The notes below the pieces were generated by a model. That model was not told the DNA's origin. It did not search any database and was given only the letters and a program-made list of their open reading frames with translations. From positions 806,001 through 870,000 of the forward strand of contig NZ_JACCFQ010000001.1 of the NCBI RefSeq assembly GCF_013410215.1: DNA of 64,000 nucleotides, in the 5' to 3' direction. Below are positions 26,173-35,301 of this stretch, one piece after another. A program made the position numbers and the translations under genes. The first letter of the stretch is position 1. Each line of letters starts with the position of its first letter. Origin of the DNA: Nesterenkonia sandarakina (GTDB taxonomy: Bacteria; Actinomycetota; Actinomycetes; Actinomycetales; Micrococcaceae).

Positions 26173-27595
26173 GACCCCGCCGACCTTCCACGGCACCCAG
26201 GCCCCACGCAGCAGCCTCAGCGCCTGGCAGGACTACGACGCCGACGTGCCGGAATGGGGCATCGGGGCGCTCGACCACGCCGGACGGTGGATCCCTCACC
26301 AGCTGCCCGGACTGCTGGTGCTGGCTCCGCACCCTGACGATGAGGTGCTCGGGGCGGCCGCGCTGATCGCCGCCGGGCTGCGCAGCGCAGCCCCGGTGAA
26401 GATCCTGGCCGCGAGCGACGGCACCGGATCCCATCCGCCCGAAAACATTCCCGCTGATCAGCTGGCGAGGATCCGCACTGCGGAGTCCGAGGCCGCCTTG
26501 GATGAGCTGCGCACCCTCGGCGCTGGCTCCTCCAGCGGACTGGAGCGGCTGAGGCTGGAGCTGCCCGACGGTGAGCTCAGCGCCCACCAGGCAGCGCTCA
26601 CCGAATCCATCGGGGCCGCGCTGGAACAGATGCCCCGCGGCACCCTGCTGGCCGCCCCACTCTCCCATGACGGTCATCCTGATCATGACGCCTGCGGTGA
26701 GGCCGCGCGGGCGGCAGCAGCCGAGCACAACGTGGCACTGGTGCAGTACCCGGTGTGGCTCTGGCTGCACAGCGCACCTCCCGGGTCGTCGGGAGAATCC
26801 GAAGCAGCTGCGGAGGTCCCCTGGTCGGCGGCGCGCTCGATCCCGATCGATGCCGAGCTCGCGGAGGTCCGGGCGCGCGCCGTCGCGGCCTTCGCCTCCC
26901 AGCTGGGCACTGAACTGGGCACCCCGGTGGACCGCGGGCCCGGGGAACCGGTGCTGACCTCGCACATGCTGGCAACCGTGCTGCGCGATCAGCAGATCGT
27001 CTTCCCGGCAGCGCCGCTGGACTTCGAAGGCCTGCATGCCGGGCGTGAGGACCCCTGGTCGGTGACCAGCCGATGGTATGAGCAGCGCAAGTACACCCTG
27101 ACCATGGCGGTGCTGCCGCGCAGGCGCTACCGCCTTGCCTATGAGCCGGGGTGCTCCATCGGCGGGCTGACCGAGCTGCTCGCCGAGCGCTGCGATGAGG
27201 TCCTTGCCACGGACATCTCAAGCTCAGCGCTGGAGGCTGCGGCTCGGCGGGTGCCTGAGAGCAATGTGCGCTTCCAACAGGCCAGCATCGAAGACTGGCC
27301 CGCCGCTGAGATCGACCTGATCCTGATCAGCGAGCTGGCGTACTACCTGAACGACTCTCAATGGGCGGCCGTTCTGGGACGCGCGAAGACGACCCTGGCC
27401 TCGGGAGGACACCTGGTCTCCGTGCACTGGCGCCACCCCGACGCCCAGGCGTACCGCAGCGCAGCGCAGATCCGCGCGGACCTGCGGGGAGTCCCGGGCT
27501 GGGAGCTCCATGCCAGCTATCAGGACCCGGACATGCTGATCGACGTCCTCGGCCCATCAGGTCCCAGCGTGGCGCAGGCCGAGTTCCTGGACTGA
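26159..27595 (+). CDS. Bifunctional PIG-L-type deacetylase / SAM-dependent methyltransferase
   Basis: A 478-aa two-domain fusion. Residues 52-265 are a LmbE/PIG-L deacetylase: zinc motif HPDDE at 58-62 and the downstream SHDGHPDHDACGEA segment. Residues about 300-470 are a NodS-like methyltransferase: EPGCSIGGLTELLAERCDE is motif I, TDISSSALEAA motif II and LISELAYYL strand 4. An N-deacetylase followed by methyl transfer would turn an N-acetyl sugar into an N-methylated one, but this is inference. GGAGA precedes the ATG. Last gene of the coupled GT2-ACAD-PIG-L unit. Confidence 0.9.
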   Translation: MAPGETPPTFHGTQAPRSSLSAWQDYDADVPEWGIGALDHAGRWIPHQLPGLLVLAPHPDDEVLGAAALIAAGLRSAAPVKILAASDGTGSHPPENIPADQLARIRTAESEAALDELRTLGAGSSSGLERLRLELPDGELSAHQAALTESIGAALEQMPRGTLLAAPLSHDGHPDHDACGEAARAAAAEHNVALVQYPVWLWLHSAPPGSSGESEAAAEVPWSAARSIPIDAELAEVRARAVAAFASQLGTELGTPVDRGPGEPVLTSHMLATVLRDQQIVFPAAPLDFEGLHAGREDPWSVTSRWYEQRKYTLTMAVLPRRRYRLAYEPGCSIGGLTELLAERCDEVLATDISSSALEAAARRVPESNVRFQQASIEDWPAAEIDLILISELAYYLNDSQWAAVLGRAKTTLASGGHLVSVHWRHPDAQAYRSAAQIRADLRGVPGWELHASYQDPDMLIDVLGPSGPSVAQAEFLD

Positions 27596-27597
27596 GA

Positions 27598-27768
27598 TCA
27601 GGGCTGGCGGAGGGTGCCGCGCGCCGGACGAAGCTCCGGTGCACCGGAGATGAGGCGGCGCAGGTTCCCGGCCGTGGCCCAGAGGCCAGCGGTGATGAGC
27701 ACCGGTCCGGCCAGCACGATGGCCGCCAGGAAGAACGCATTGAACGTCTGGATCAGGGTGATGCCCAC
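27598..27768 (-). CDS. 56-aa small membrane protein
   Basis: A short gene read directly from the sequence: GTG at 27768, AAGGAG 6 nt upstream, TGA at 27600-27598. The product has one long hydrophobic segment (residues 10-29, rich in Phe, Ala, Leu, Ile) followed by a basic tail with NLRRLISG and RPARGTLRQP. It lies 50 bp after the Asp23-like gene on the same strand and is probably co-transcribed. Function unknown. It meets the PIG-L fusion gene tail to tail with 2 bp between the stops. Confidence 0.6.
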   Translation of the reverse strand: MGITLIQTFNAFFLAAIVLAGPVLITAGLWATAGNLRRLISGAPELRPARGTLRQP

Positions 27769-27818
27769 GGCAGGCTCCTTAGGTGTGCGGGGATGGGTGG
27801 AGGCTTGAGCTGGCGGGC

Positions 27819-28211
27819 TCAGGCGGCGCTGTACAGACTGCGGTTGAAGTGGAGCCTGCGCGAGGCGAACTCCGTGCCGAGCATCCGCTCGATGTTCGGC
27901 ACCACACCGCGAGCGACCGTCTCCATCAGATCCGAGGGGTCAGACTCTGCCGTGATCGTGCAGTTCAGGTGAAAGACCAGGTCAGCCTGGTCCCCTGAGA
28001 TCTCCACGATGGCGGACTCCACATGCGGGTGGGCCATGAGTCCAGCCGATGCGGCCTTGGCCATCTGGTCATAGCGGGTGCAGCGCAGCCGCTGCGCCCG
28101 GCTTGCCTGGAAGGCAGGGCCGGTGCTCTCGGGCAGTGGCCGCTGTGGCGCTTCTGCCTGCGTGAGTCCTGCCTGCGGAAGCGTGCTGGTGGGGACTGGC
28201 TGTGTACTCAT
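27819..28211 (-). CDS. Asp23/Gls24-like small protein (tentative)
   Basis: A 130-aa protein starting at the ATG at 28211 (GGAG 9 nt upstream). After a disordered Pro/Gln-rich head (residues 1-40), residues 50-128 show a helix, a strand AIVEISGDQADLVFHLNCTI, a helix SDLMETVARGVVPNIERMLG and a final strand RRLHFNRSLY. This strand-helix-strand order resembles the C-terminal half of Asp23/Gls24 envelope-stress proteins; the match is by pattern only. In those operons small membrane anchors sit next to it, as the 56-aa gene does here. Confidence 0.5.
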   Translation of the reverse strand: MSTQPVPTSTLPQAGLTQAEAPQRPLPESTGPAFQASRAQRLRCTRYDQMAKAASAGLMAHPHVESAIVEISGDQADLVFHLNCTITAESDPSDLMETVARGVVPNIERMLGTEFASRRLHFNRSLYSAA

Positions 28212-28424
28212 CTGGCATCTCCGTACCCTTCGGTGGCTGCCCCCTGTTGCAGTCACGCCCGATCCTGTTCATTGACGTTACTGTTAGAACGTATAACTAT
28301 TCGATGCACTCGCGCAACGTGACTAAAGGTGCCAGTTGCTCCTGTCGGTCGACGAGCTGGGAAGAGCTGGCGCATATCCGCGTCTGTAGGGTGAGAGCAC
28401 CACCCTGACCTGAGAGGTTCACCT
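28212..28424. promoter_or_regulatory. AT-richer divergent promoter region
   Basis: This 213-bp gap between divergent genes contains a conspicuously AT-rich block at about 28265-28315 (TTGACG followed by TATAAC). TAGGGT at 28387-28392 could be a -10 for the aldehyde dehydrogenase. Exact promoters are not certain. Confidence 0.35.
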
Positions 28425-29852
28425 ATGCCGTACACCCCGTCCGAGGCCCGCAGCCCTTCCCTCAAGAAGCTCGCCACTGCCCCGGCAGCCGTCGACGCCG
28501 GCGTCGCGGAAGCCAAGAGGGTATTCGCCAGCGGACGGACCCGGTCGATGGACTGGCGGAGGGACCAGCTGCTGGGCCTCCAGCGCCTGCTGCAGGAGCG
28601 GGCCACTGAGATCCACGCCGCGATGCATGCGGATCTGGGCAAGAACGACGTCGACTCTCACCTCACCGAGGTGCTATCCGTGAAGTCCGAGGTCAAGCAG
28701 ACGCTGAAGCACCTGACCCAGTGGACCCGAGACCGGAGCACCCCAGTGCCGCTGCTGGTGGGCAGCGCGCGCGCCCATGTGCAGCGCCAGCCGCTGGGCA
28801 CGGTGCTGATCATCGGGCCGTGGAACTACCCGTTCCACCTGCTGCTGATGCCGTTGATCGGCGCCCTGGCGGCGGGGAACTCGGTGGTGCTGAAACCCAG
28901 CGAGCTGGCCCCGACCGTCTCCGCCACGGTGGCGCGGCTGATCCCGCAGTACCTCGACCCCGAGGCGGTGCAGGTCATCGAGGGCGGCGTGGAGGAGACC
29001 ACACGCCTGCTGGAGCACCCCTTCGACCACATCTTCTACACCGGCAATGGCGCGGTGGCTTCCATCGTGATGACCGCTGCGGCCAAGCACCTGACCCCGG
29101 TGACCTTGGAACTGGGCGGGAAGTCCCCGGTCTGGGTCGACCCCTCTGCGGACCTCACGAGCACGGCGGAGGCGCTGGTCTGGGGCAAGTTCAGCAACTG
29201 CGGTCAGACCTGCGTCGCCCCGGACTACCTGCTGACCACCCCCGAGATCGCTGAACCTTTGGCCCGAGAGATCGCCCGGGTCACGCGACGCGCCTTCGGG
29301 ACAGACCCGTCCACCGCCGAGAACTACGGCCGGATCATCAATGAGCGTCACACCGAACGTCTGACCGAGCTGCTGGGCTCTGGCCGCGTGGTCATCGGAG
29401 GCGAGACCGACGCCGCCGCGCGCTACGTCGCCCCCACGGTGCTGCTAGGGGTCGGCCCCGACTCTCCGGTGATGCAGGAGGAGATCTTTGGTCCGATCCT
29501 GCCGATCCTCACCGTGGCAGATCACCGGGAGGCGATCGACTTCATCAACGCCCGTCCGAAACCGCTGGCGCTCTATGCCTTCACCGAGCGCGAGGAGGTG
29601 CGGGAGGACTTCCAGGAACGGACCTCCTCCGGCGGGCTGACCTTCAACACGGTGATGACCCAGCTGGCGGTGTCCAGCCTGCCGTTCGGCGGTGTCGGGG
29701 CGAGCGGCATGGGGCGCTATCACGGGGAGTACAGTGTGGCGACCTTCAGCCACGAGCGCGGCGTGCTGCGCAAGCTCCCCGGCTTCGATCCCACCCGGTG
29801 GGCGAAGGCGCCGATCTCTTGGGGGATGCGCAAGATCCTGCTCAAGGGCTGA
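28425..29852 (+). CDS. Aldehyde dehydrogenase (class 3-like)
   Basis: A 475-aa NAD(P)-dependent aldehyde dehydrogenase. VLIIGPWNYPFHL is the N-terminal cofactor motif, VVLKPSELAP the cofactor-binding Lys region, LELGGKSP contains the general-base Glu (about residue 228) and FSNCGQTCVAPDY the catalytic Cys (about 262). EEIFGPILPI and LPFGGVGASGMG complete the family pattern. The length and the FNTVMTQLAVSSLPFGG end fit the ALDH3-type enzymes that oxidise fatty or aromatic aldehydes. RBS GAGAGG precedes the ATG. Confidence 0.95.
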   Translation: MPYTPSEARSPSLKKLATAPAAVDAGVAEAKRVFASGRTRSMDWRRDQLLGLQRLLQERATEIHAAMHADLGKNDVDSHLTEVLSVKSEVKQTLKHLTQWTRDRSTPVPLLVGSARAHVQRQPLGTVLIIGPWNYPFHLLLMPLIGALAAGNSVVLKPSELAPTVSATVARLIPQYLDPEAVQVIEGGVEETTRLLEHPFDHIFYTGNGAVASIVMTAAAKHLTPVTLELGGKSPVWVDPSADLTSTAEALVWGKFSNCGQTCVAPDYLLTTPEIAEPLAREIARVTRRAFGTDPSTAENYGRIINERHTERLTELLGSGRVVIGGETDAAARYVAPTVLLGVGPDSPVMQEEIFGPILPILTVADHREAIDFINARPKPLALYAFTEREEVREDFQERTSSGGLTFNTVMTQLAVSSLPFGGVGASGMGRYHGEYSVATFSHERGVLRKLPGFDPTRWAKAPISWGMRKILLKG

Positions 29853-29855
29853 AGC

Positions 29856-29927
29856 GCGCCGGACCGCTGGGCTGGCGGAGCGCCGGACCGCTGGGCTGGC
29901 GGGGCGCCGGGTGGCTCAGCTGGCAGG
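29856..29927. repeat. 24-bp tandem repeat, about three copies
   Basis: A 24-bp unit beginning GCGCCGGACCGCTGGGCTGG occurs at 29856-29879 and 29880-29903, differing only at the last base. A degenerate third copy follows at 29904-29927. It fills the gap between the aldehyde dehydrogenase stop and the YccF stop. A run of eight C follows near 29931. Confidence 0.85.
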
Positions 29928-29972
29928 GCACCCCCCCCGGTTTGGCCAGGCCTGGCCTGCGAGCCCGCCCGT

Positions 29973-30383
29973 TCAGGCGTGCCGGTAGGTCGGCAGCACC
30001 GCGTTGGAGGCCACGATCACCTTGCCCAGCGGCATCAGCGAGACCGGGATCAGCTTGAGGTTCGCGATGCCCAGCGGGATCCCGATGATGCTGACGAACA
30101 TCGGGATCGCGGTGAGCACGTGCCCGATGGCGATCCAGATCCCCGCCACCAGAACCCAGATCACATTGCCGATGGTGGTGAAGAGCCCTGCGCCTCGGGG
30201 GCTTCGATCCACGATCGTGCGGCCGAAGGGCCACAGCGCGTAGGCCCCGATCCGGAAGGACGCCAGCCCGAAGGGGATCGTGATGATCAGCAGGCAGCAC
30301 ACGATTCCGGCGAGGAAGTAGCCCAGCGCCAGCCACAGACCGCCGAAGACCAGCCAGATGACATTGAGAATCGTGGAGATCAT
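29973..30383 (-). CDS. YccF-family membrane protein
   Basis: A 136-aa protein with two repeated YccF domains, each a pair of hydrophobic helices with the motif pattern LNVIWLVFGGLWLALGY and IGNVIWVLVAGIWIAIGH. Between them are FGLASFRIGAYALWPFG and GIANLKLIPVSLMPLG, again in the same order. YccF is a conserved inner-membrane family of unknown function. I chose the ATG at 30383 because GGAGAG sits 9 nt upstream; an ATG at 30392 is three codons earlier. Confidence 0.88.
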   Translation of the reverse strand: MISTILNVIWLVFGGLWLALGYFLAGIVCCLLIITIPFGLASFRIGAYALWPFGRTIVDRSPRGAGLFTTIGNVIWVLVAGIWIAIGHVLTAIPMFVSIIGIPLGIANLKLIPVSLMPLGKVIVASNAVLPTYRHA

Positions 30384-30473
30384 GGAGTTCATCTCTCCAT
30401 TCAATAGCATCAGGCGCCGTGTTCGACAGGGCAAAGGTCCCCTATGGCGCCATTACTCCGTTTTCGCGGCTGG

Positions 30474-30486
30474 TATTCTCAGATAA
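30474..30486 (+). promoter_or_regulatory. Leaderless-type -10 box before the molybdate regulator
   Basis: TATTCT at 30474-30479 lies 6 nt before the ATG at 30486, with no ribosome-binding site. Confidence 0.5.
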
Positions 30487-30890
30487 TGCCGCAGATACGG
30501 ATCTCAGACGCCGCTCGCTTCCTGGCTGTCAGCGATGACACCGTCCGCCGCTGGGTGGCCAAGGGAGACCTGCAGGCCGAACATGACTCCAACGGTCCCA
30601 TGGTGCTCGACGGCGCCGAGCTGGCCCGCTTCGCGCAGGCGCGGGCGGCCGCCCCAGCGGAGCTCGGCGGTGCACAGAGCTCTGCCCGGAATCGGTTCAC
30701 CGGCCTGGTCACCGCGGTGACAAGCGACCCGGTGATGTCCCAGGTGGAGCTGCAGTGCGGGCCGTTTAGGGTGGTGTCCCTGCTCAGCACGGAGTCTGTG
30801 CAGGAGCTGGGGCTGGAGCCCGGCGTCGTCGCCACGGCCTCGGTGAAGGCCACCCAGGTTGTGCTTGAGCGGCCTGGGAGCCAGCCCTGA
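30486..30890 (+). CDS. Helix-turn-helix/TOBE molybdate-binding protein
   Basis: A 134-aa protein with two domains. Residues 1-52 form a MerR/excisionase-like helix-turn-helix (DAARFLAVSDDTVRRWVAKG). Residues 65-128 are a single TOBE (Mop) molybdate-binding domain (RNRFTGLVTAVTSDPVMSQV and continuing). Such proteins sense molybdate. It directly precedes modA, and the last base of its TGA is the first base of the modA ATG, so it is coupled to the transporter it probably regulates. Confidence 0.88.
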   Translation: MPQIRISDAARFLAVSDDTVRRWVAKGDLQAEHDSNGPMVLDGAELARFAQARAAAPAELGGAQSSARNRFTGLVTAVTSDPVMSQVELQCGPFRVVSLLSTESVQELGLEPGVVATASVKATQVVLERPGSQP

Positions 30891-31678
30891 TGCACCGGAC
30901 CCCGATGTACCGGGCCCCGATGCGCCGGACCTTGATGGGCCGGACCCTGGGCGCCGCAGCGATGCTGCCGGTGCTGCTGCTGAGCGCGTGCTCCTCCGAT
31001 GGGCCGGGCCCAGGCCCGATCCAGGTGTTCGCCGCCGCCTCCCTGACTGAGACCTTCACCGAGATCGGGGAGCGGTTCCACCAGGAGACCGGAGTCGAGG
31101 TCGCCTTCAACTTCGCCGGCTCCTCGGACCTCGCCGCGCAGCTGGACCAGGGAGCCCCGGCGGATGTCTTCGCGGCGGCCGACGAGGACACCATGGACCA
31201 GATCGTGGACGCAGGGCTCACTGGGTCGACCCCGGTCAGCTTCGCCTCGAACACGCTGACCCTCGTCACCCCGCCGGGCAACCCCGCCGGCGTGACCGGA
31301 CTGGCGGACCTGACCGGCGACGATGTCGTCACTGTGGTCTGTGCCCCGCAGGTCCCCTGCGGGGCCGCCACGCAGCGCCTCGCCGCAGTCGCCGGCGTCG
31401 AGCTCTCACCGGCCAGTGAAGAATCAGCCGTCACCGACGTGCTGGGGAAGGTCCGGGCCGGTGAAGCCGATGCCGGGATCGTCTACATCACCGACGCCGC
31501 CGTCGCCGCTGAGGACGTGGAGCAGATCGATCTCCCGGAATCCGAGGAGGTCGTGAACCACTACCCGATCGCCACCCTGGAGTCGTCCGCGAACCCCGCA
31601 GCGCAGGAGTTCGTGGCCTTCGTCGAAGGTGAGCAGGGACGAGAGGTGCTGCGCGAGGCCGGGTTCGGGCGGCCATGA
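30890..31678 (+). CDS. modA: Molybdate ABC transporter substrate-binding lipoprotein
   Basis: A 262-aa lipoprotein. A basic, Met-rich N-terminus and signal peptide end in the lipobox LLLSAC (about residue 36). The mature protein has [20 protein letters not shown] at its start, the ModA oxyanion-contact motif, and [22 protein letters not shown], the second ligand loop. [10 protein letters not shown] and the C-terminal helix fit. It captures molybdate or tungstate outside the cell. A later ATG (about codon 16) could be the true start. Confidence 0.93.
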   Translation: MHRTPMYRAPMRRTLMGRTLGAAAMLPVLLLSACSSDGPGPGPIQVFAAASLTETFTEIGERFHQETGVEVAFNFAGSSDLAAQLDQGAPADVFAAADEDTMDQIVDAGLTGSTPVSFASNTLTLVTPPGNPAGVTGLADLTGDDVVTVVCAPQVPCGAATQRLAAVAGVELSPASEESAVTDVLGKVRAGEADAGIVYITDAAVAAEDVEQIDLPESEEVVNHYPIATLESSANPAAQEFVAFVEGEQGREVLREAGFGRP

Positions 31679-32496
31679 CACTGACCCCCTCCACCGCAGC
31701 CTCGCCGCGGAACGGTCGGCATGCCTCCCCCGGCCCACGATGGCTGCTGCTCCCGGCCGCCGTCGGCATGGCGCTGATCCTGGTGCCGCTCCTGGCGATC
31801 GTGCTGCGGGTGTCCTGGAGCGACTTCCCTGCCCTGGTGACCTCGTCCTCCTCCGTCTCGGCCCTGGCACTGAGCCTTCGCACGGCCGCGACCTCCACGG
31901 TGCTCTGCGTGGTGCTGGGAGTGCCGATGGCGTTCCTGCTCTCCCGGATGCACTTCCGCGGAAACGGGGTCCTGCGAGCGCTGGTGCTGCTGCCCATGGT
32001 GATGCCGCCGGTGGTGGGCGGCGTGGCGCTGCTCTACACCTTCGGACGCCAGGGCCTGCTGGGTGAATCCATGAACGCGCTCGGGATCAGCATCGCGTAC
32101 TCCACCACCGCGGTGGTCCTCGCTCAGACCTTCGTGGCGCTGCCGTTCCTGGTGATCACAGTGGAGAACGCGCTGCATGGACTTGATCCACACGTCATCG
32201 AGGCCGCCGTGATGGACGGAGCGGGCCCCACCGCCGTGCTGCGCACGATCATCCTGCCGCTGATCACCCCGGGGCTGATCTCCGGCGCGATCCTCGCGTT
32301 CGCCCGCGCCCTGGGAGAGTTCGGCGCGACCATCGCCTTCGCCGGGAGCCTGCAGGGGGTCACCCGCACGCTGCCCCTGGAGATCTACCTGCAGCGCGAG
32401 ACCGACCCGGATGCCGCCGTCGCCCTGTCCCTGCTGCTCATCGCCGCCGCGGTGCTGGTCGTGGGACTAGCTGGGGCCCGGCACCCGAGACACTGA
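31675..32496 (+). CDS. modB: Molybdate ABC transporter permease
   Basis: A 273-aa permease with six membrane helices. [20 protein letters not shown] is the EAA loop that would contact ModC, and [14 protein letters not shown] is the conserved ModB/CysT segment. Its ATG overlaps the modA stop (ATGA). The last 30 bp run under the PepSY gene on the opposite strand. No ATPase gene follows, so either a distant ModC or another ABC ATPase powers it. Confidence 0.93.
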   Translation: MTLTPSTAASPRNGRHASPGPRWLLLPAAVGMALILVPLLAIVLRVSWSDFPALVTSSSSVSALALSLRTAATSTVLCVVLGVPMAFLLSRMHFRGNGVLRALVLLPMVMPPVVGGVALLYTFGRQGLLGESMNALGISIAYSTTAVVLAQTFVALPFLVITVENALHGLDPHVIEAAVMDGAGPTAVLRTIILPLITPGLISGAILAFARALGEFGATIAFAGSLQGVTRTLPLEIYLQRETDPDAAVALSLLLIAAAVLVVGLAGARHPRH

Positions 32497-33978
32497 GGCG
32501 CCGCGGCGCGCGCGCAGCCCCAGCAGCAGATCGATCACGAGGAAGACGACCAGGCTGACGCCGAGCACGGGCAGGAACCACCCGATGCCACCCAGCACAC
32601 CGACGGTCAGGAGTTTTCCCCACCACGGGGCCCGGCGGAACGCGCCTCGCGCGGGGGCCGGACCCAGAGTCTTGCCGCTGTGCCGTGGGCGGCGCTGCCA
32701 CCACATCACATAGCCGAAGATCACCATGGCGATGATGCCCAGCGAGATTCCGAGCAGCAGAACCTGATTGGCCAGCCCGAAGAGGGTCCCCATGTGCAGC
32801 CAGATCCCCCACTGGGCGAGTTTCGCGACGAAGGGAAAGTCGTCGAAGTAGAGCACGTCGTGGGCTTGAAGATTCTCAGGGTTGACCGAGACGCTGTGCA
32901 CCTCAGGAGCTGGAAGCGCAAGACTGACATCGCGCATGCTCCACGCCTGGCCCTCCTCCGCCGGGGTGATGATCTCCAGCTGTGTGGAATCAAATCCTGC
33001 GGCCCGACCCGCTGTCAGCACCTCATCAAAGAGAGACGGGTCAATCGCGCCTGTTGCCGGGGCGTCGGAGGACCCGGAGCTGCCGTGGTCGTGTCCGGCA
33101 TGAGCGTCCCCAGTGGATGATCCCTCCAGCTCGGTCTGCACCGACGGGGTCTCCCAGCTCAGCGCCGCGCGGGCATCAGAGACATTGGCTCCGCCGTAGG
33201 TGGACCAGGTGATTCCGGTGGCTGCGAGGAACAGGGCGCCCACGGAGAGCCAGATGCCCACCGACGCGTGCCAGGACCGGGTCCTGGCGTAGCCCTTCCG
33301 GGAATGATCCGGAACGAGCAGACCCTTGACCGGCGTCGTCGAAGACCTTCGACGACGAGCGGTGACCCACCGTGAGACCCAGAGACCGAGCCCCGCCAGG
33401 ACCACCACCGCGAGCCAGGACGCGGCCAGCTCGCTGTACAGCCGACCCCAGTCTCCGAGGAAGAGGTGCCGGTGTGCCTGCGCGACGTCGAACCGGAAGG
33501 GCAGCGAGCCGCTGGACCCATAGACTGCCTCCTGCCCCAGCACCTCGGCGGTGTCCGGGTCGACGAAGACTCCCATATGTTGCGATGCCGCGAGGTCTTC
33601 ATCATTGAACATGACTCGGGTGGTCTCGCCAGGCTCGGCGGCGGGACGCACCGCGGCAATGGCTGCACCCTCCCCCATGCTCAGCTGCGCAGCCTCGACC
33701 TGATCGGCGAGCGGGAGCGGATCCGTGCCGCCGTCGACCTCGAGCACGTCACCGTAGAGGGCGGCTTCGATCTGTGGTGAGAAGGCGTAGAGCGCGCCGG
33801 TCGCGGCGGCGATGAGGATGAACGGGCCCACGAAGATCCCGGCGTAGAAGTGCAGGCGGCGCAGCAGCGGGGCGAACCACGGTGGCTGTCTCCGCGGCGA
33901 ACCCTCGTGGGGGAGACGCGCTCGACTCGATGGGGGTTGTTTCTCAGCGGGCTCCGTGGCCCTGGTATCCGTAGTCAT
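32467..33978 (-). CDS. PepSY-domain membrane protein (PiuB-like)
   Basis: A 503-aa integral membrane protein. The N-terminal [26 protein letters not shown] is the first PepSY_TM helix pattern, a periplasmic domain follows, and two more helix pairs with [20 protein letters not shown] and [15 protein letters not shown] complete the four-helix core. Several His residues lie within or near helices. Relatives act in iron or siderophore uptake as reductases. The protein ends the minus-strand metal/peroxidase cluster and follows DyP by 24 bp. It has an internal Gly/Asp/His-rich stretch near residues 285-310. Confidence 0.87.
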   Translation of the reverse strand: MTTDTRATEPAEKQPPSSRARLPHEGSPRRQPPWFAPLLRRLHFYAGIFVGPFILIAAATGALYAFSPQIEAALYGDVLEVDGGTDPLPLADQVEAAQLSMGEGAAIAAVRPAAEPGETTRVMFNDEDLAASQHMGVFVDPDTAEVLGQEAVYGSSGSLPFRFDVAQAHRHLFLGDWGRLYSELAASWLAVVVLAGLGLWVSRWVTARRRRSSTTPVKGLLVPDHSRKGYARTRSWHASVGIWLSVGALFLAATGITWSTYGGANVSDARAALSWETPSVQTELEGSSTGDAHAGHDHGSSGSSDAPATGAIDPSLFDEVLTAGRAAGFDSTQLEIITPAEEGQAWSMRDVSLALPAPEVHSVSVNPENLQAHDVLYFDDFPFVAKLAQWGIWLHMGTLFGLANQVLLLGISLGIIAMVIFGYVMWWQRRPRHSGKTLGPAPARGAFRRAPWWGKLLTVGVLGGIGWFLPVLGVSLVVFLVIDLLLGLRARRGASVSRVPGPS

Positions 33979-34002
33979 GGGGTGCTTTCTGAACAAGAAG
34001 GT

Positions 34003-35301
34003 TTAAGTGAGGAAGTCGCCGATGAAGCCGCCGGGCTGACACCCCGGTGGCACGGCGAAGACGGCGCTGCCGATCGGGGTGGTCCACTCGTTGAGCCGGT
34101 CCCCTTCTGCGAGTCGCCTCTGGATGGGCAGGAACTGGCGCTCCACGTCGGCCTGATACGACATGAAGATCAGACCCGAGTCACTGATCCGCTCCCCGGA
34201 GGGTGGATCGTCGTAGTTGTAGCCGCGACGCAGGATCTGTTCCTCAGGTGCCATCTGGCGTGCCCGGCGGATATGGGCGAACTCTTCGATCACCGGGAAG
34301 CCCAGCGCGCTGGTGGCCTCGAAGTCCGGATCCTCGTGTTCCCGGGTGCCGGTCAGCGGTGCCCCGACGCTCAGATCGCGCCCTACCGAGGACTCCTTGC
34401 CGCTGCGGGCCAGCTCGTCCCACCCATCCATGTCCAGCCGGATCCGGCGGATGACCAGCGAGGTGCCACCCTCCACCCATGGGCTGAGCGAGCTGGAAAA
34501 CCCCTGCGGTGGGTGACCCCAGACGGCGAACTCGTTCCCGTCACCGCCCCGCTCGGGCTGCACGGTCTCATCAACCTGACCGAAGAGGTTGCGCATCGAA
34601 GAGCCTTCCTCCTGCGCCCCATGCGCCGAACGAAATCCGTCCTGGACCCAGCGCGGACGGGCCTCGCTGCGCGCGGACTTCAACATGATCCGGCGCGCAT
34701 GAGCCAGCGAGATCGGGTTGTTCCCACAGATCTGCAGCAGCAGATCACCACCGCACAGCGCCGGATCCAGATCATCGATCTCGAAGTCCGGCAGATCCTT
34801 CAGCCACGTCGGCGCGGCCGAGGGGTCCAACGCCTCGATGAGCCGAGGACCGAAGCCGAAGGTCACCGTCATGCTCGCGGGATGAGCGGCGAGCTCCGGC
34901 TCGGTGTCCGCCAGCGCCGGCCTCCCGGCGGTCAGCCGGGAGGCGTCGTCACTGAGCAGCCGCAGCAGCCGGGTGACGCTGTTCGGATCGGTGGGATCAC
35001 GCAAATCCAGGGCGACCAGCACGGCATGGGCCTGGGCGGGGGTTTCGATGCCCGCCTGCCGCGCGCCGTAGAACGGCACCGTCTCCGCACCGTAGCTGAT
35101 GCTGCGCACCTCGGGCTGCGTCTCACCCCAGCCCAGGGCGCTGCCCATGCTGGCCGCGGCGGCGACTCCTGCCCCGCCCACGCCGGCGCCGAGCAGGAGC
35201 CCTCGGCGGGAGAAGCCGCGCCGGGAGGTCCCTCGTTCGGGTCTGCCCCGTTGAGCTGGTCCCTGACCGGCGCCCGTCGGATCAGGCCGCTCAGTGCTCA
35301 T
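34003..35301 (-). CDS. Tat-exported DyP-type haem peroxidase
   Basis: A 432-aa protein. A twin-arginine signal SRRGLLLGAG (residues 31-40) indicates folded export. The proximal haem ligand is H343 (FAHIRRARQ) followed by ILRRGYNYD, as in DyP/EfeB enzymes. The distal motif, normally GxxDG, here reads G241-Q-V-D244-E245, keeping the Asp but replacing the last Gly by Glu. Its ATG overlaps the PCuAC stop by 11 bp. Secreted DyPs in this position act with copper chaperones in Streptomyces (DtpA); here the partners are PCuAC, CopC and PepSY proteins. Confidence 0.92.
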   Translation of the reverse strand: MSTERPDPTGAGQGPAQRGRPERGTSRRGFSRRGLLLGAGVGGAGVAAAASMGSALGWGETQPEVRSISYGAETVPFYGARQAGIETPAQAHAVLVALDLRDPTDPNSVTRLLRLLSDDASRLTAGRPALADTEPELAAHPASMTVTFGFGPRLIEALDPSAAPTWLKDLPDFEIDDLDPALCGGDLLLQICGNNPISLAHARRIMLKSARSEARPRWVQDGFRSAHGAQEEGSSMRNLFGQVDETVQPERGGDGNEFAVWGHPPQGFSSSLSPWVEGGTSLVIRRIRLDMDGWDELARSGKESSVGRDLSVGAPLTGTREHEDPDFEATSALGFPVIEEFAHIRRARQMAPEEQILRRGYNYDDPPSGERISDSGLIFMSYQADVERQFLPIQRRLAEGDRLNEWTTPIGSAVFAVPPGCQPGGFIGDFLT

